Part shown: positions 63,654 through 64,000 of the stretch, piece by piece | Layout: each line of letters starts with the position of its first letter | Position numbering within the stretch: the first letter of the stretch is position 1 | Assembly: GCF_024748615.1 (NCBI RefSeq) | Contig: NZ_CP087168.1 | Location: forward strand, 2,418,001 to 2,482,000 | Length of the DNA: 64,000 nucleotides | Direction: 5' to 3' | Source: Pseudomonas sp. B21-048 | Lineage (GTDB): Bacteria > Pseudomonadota > Gammaproteobacteria > Pseudomonadales > Pseudomonadaceae | The notes under the pieces: model-generated | What the model saw: the letters and a program-made list of their open reading frames with translations, nothing else | Databases searched by the model: none | Told to the model about the DNA's origin: nothing | Program-made: the position numbers and the translations under genes

Positions 63654-64000
63654 ATGACCGATAAAGCGTTCGCTCAGGCCGATCCTGAGTGGCTGACATT
63701 GATCAGCGCGGCCCGTGAATGGCTATCCGGGCCCATCGGGCAATTTCTGCTGGACGAAGAACGACGCATGCTCGAAGACGAGTTGGGGCGCTTCTTCGGC
63801 GGCTACCTGGTGCATTACGGCCCCTCGGCGCAAACACCGCCGTCGGCACCGCAGGTCCAGCGCAATGTGCGGCTCGGTGCGCCGTTGCCGGGGGTCGAGA
63901 TCGTTTGTGAAGAGCAGGCCTGGCCGTTGAGCGAGCATGCCGCCGATGTGGTGGTGTTGCAGCACGGGCTGGATTTCTGCCTGTCGCCCCACGGTTTGCT
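63654..64000 (+). CDS. Class I SAM-dependent methyltransferase, YafS-like (partial)
   Basis: The first 115 residues are visible; the gene runs off the right edge. A TTGGAGAA ribosome site precedes ATG 63654. The start ([20 protein letters not shown], then [20 protein letters not shown]) and later [11 protein letters not shown] match the small methyltransferase usually found divergent from gloB. Its motif I lacks a typical glycine-rich loop in the part seen. Substrate unknown. Confidence 0.8.
   Translation, partial: MTDKAFAQADPEWLTLISAAREWLSGPIGQFLLDEERRMLEDELGRFFGGYLVHYGPSAQTPPSAPQVQRNVRLGAPLPGVEIVCEEQAWPLSEHAADVVVLQHGLDFCLSPHGL

Overview
This window reads as chromosome of a fluorescent pseudomonad (Pseudomonas fluorescens complex; inferred from protein similarity I recognise, the high-GC codon usage, dense REP/REPIN repeats, and Pseudomonas-type neighbourhoods such as exa/ped-pqq-erc and yej-fabI). 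No rRNA, tRNA, CRISPR array, prophage or insertion sequence was recognised.

Layout. (1) 0.4-10.1 kb: a plus-strand alcohol-oxidation block: a PedH-type quinoprotein alcohol dehydrogenase, its partner aldehyde dehydrogenase, pqqA (23 codons), pqqB, pqqC, pqqE, an iron alcohol dehydrogenase (ErcA type) and a hybrid sensor kinase (ErcS type). The dehydrogenase needs PQQ and the pqq genes make it, but pqqD is missing between pqqC and pqqE. (2) 10.1-11.3 kb: copper genes copD and copC, minus strand. (3) 11.4-21.5 kb: reductive pyrimidine catabolism: RutR-type regulator, preA, preT, dihydropyrimidinase, NCS1 transporter, carbamoyl-amino-acid amidohydrolase, then a PAS-LuxR regulator. Together they import and reduce uracil/thymine, open the ring and remove the carbamoyl group. 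(4) 21.6-30.0 kb: DUF1652 protein, small lipoprotein, SDR and phosphotransferase pair, 2-hydroxyacid dehydrogenase, amino-acid transporter and acnB. (5) 30.4-39.0 kb: DUF1289, universal stress protein, miaE, an RstAB-like two-component system, a MipA/OmpV outer-membrane protein, GFA protein, AlkA-type glycosylase, PEP-mutase-family protein and ada. (6) 39.2-40.8 kb: an AT-rich insert with one unrecognised 422-residue protein, bracketed by two diverged copies of the ada 5' end. (7) 41-53 kb: small metabolic and regulatory genes (VOC proteins, LysR and AraC regulators, aldo/keto reductase, LysE exporter, an Ior-type molybdenum oxidoreductase with its own c-type cytochrome, GGDEF protein, amidase). 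(8) 52.8-61.0 kb: a Yej-type peptide ABC transporter with two tandem binding proteins, followed by fabI in the same direction. (9) 61.3-64.0 kb: mltD, gloB and the start of a methyltransferase.

The most distinctive points are the pqqABCE operon without pqqD, the ada-flanked AT-rich insert carrying an unknown protein with a long hydrophobic core, a family of roughly 110-bp double-hairpin repeats (one of which supplies the stop codon of a transporter gene), a perfect 40-bp-arm hairpin at 25.6 kb, a large imperfect palindrome behind acnB, and a decayed VOC gene near 45.9 kb. All functional calls rest on reading motifs and family resemblance by eye; no database search was run.
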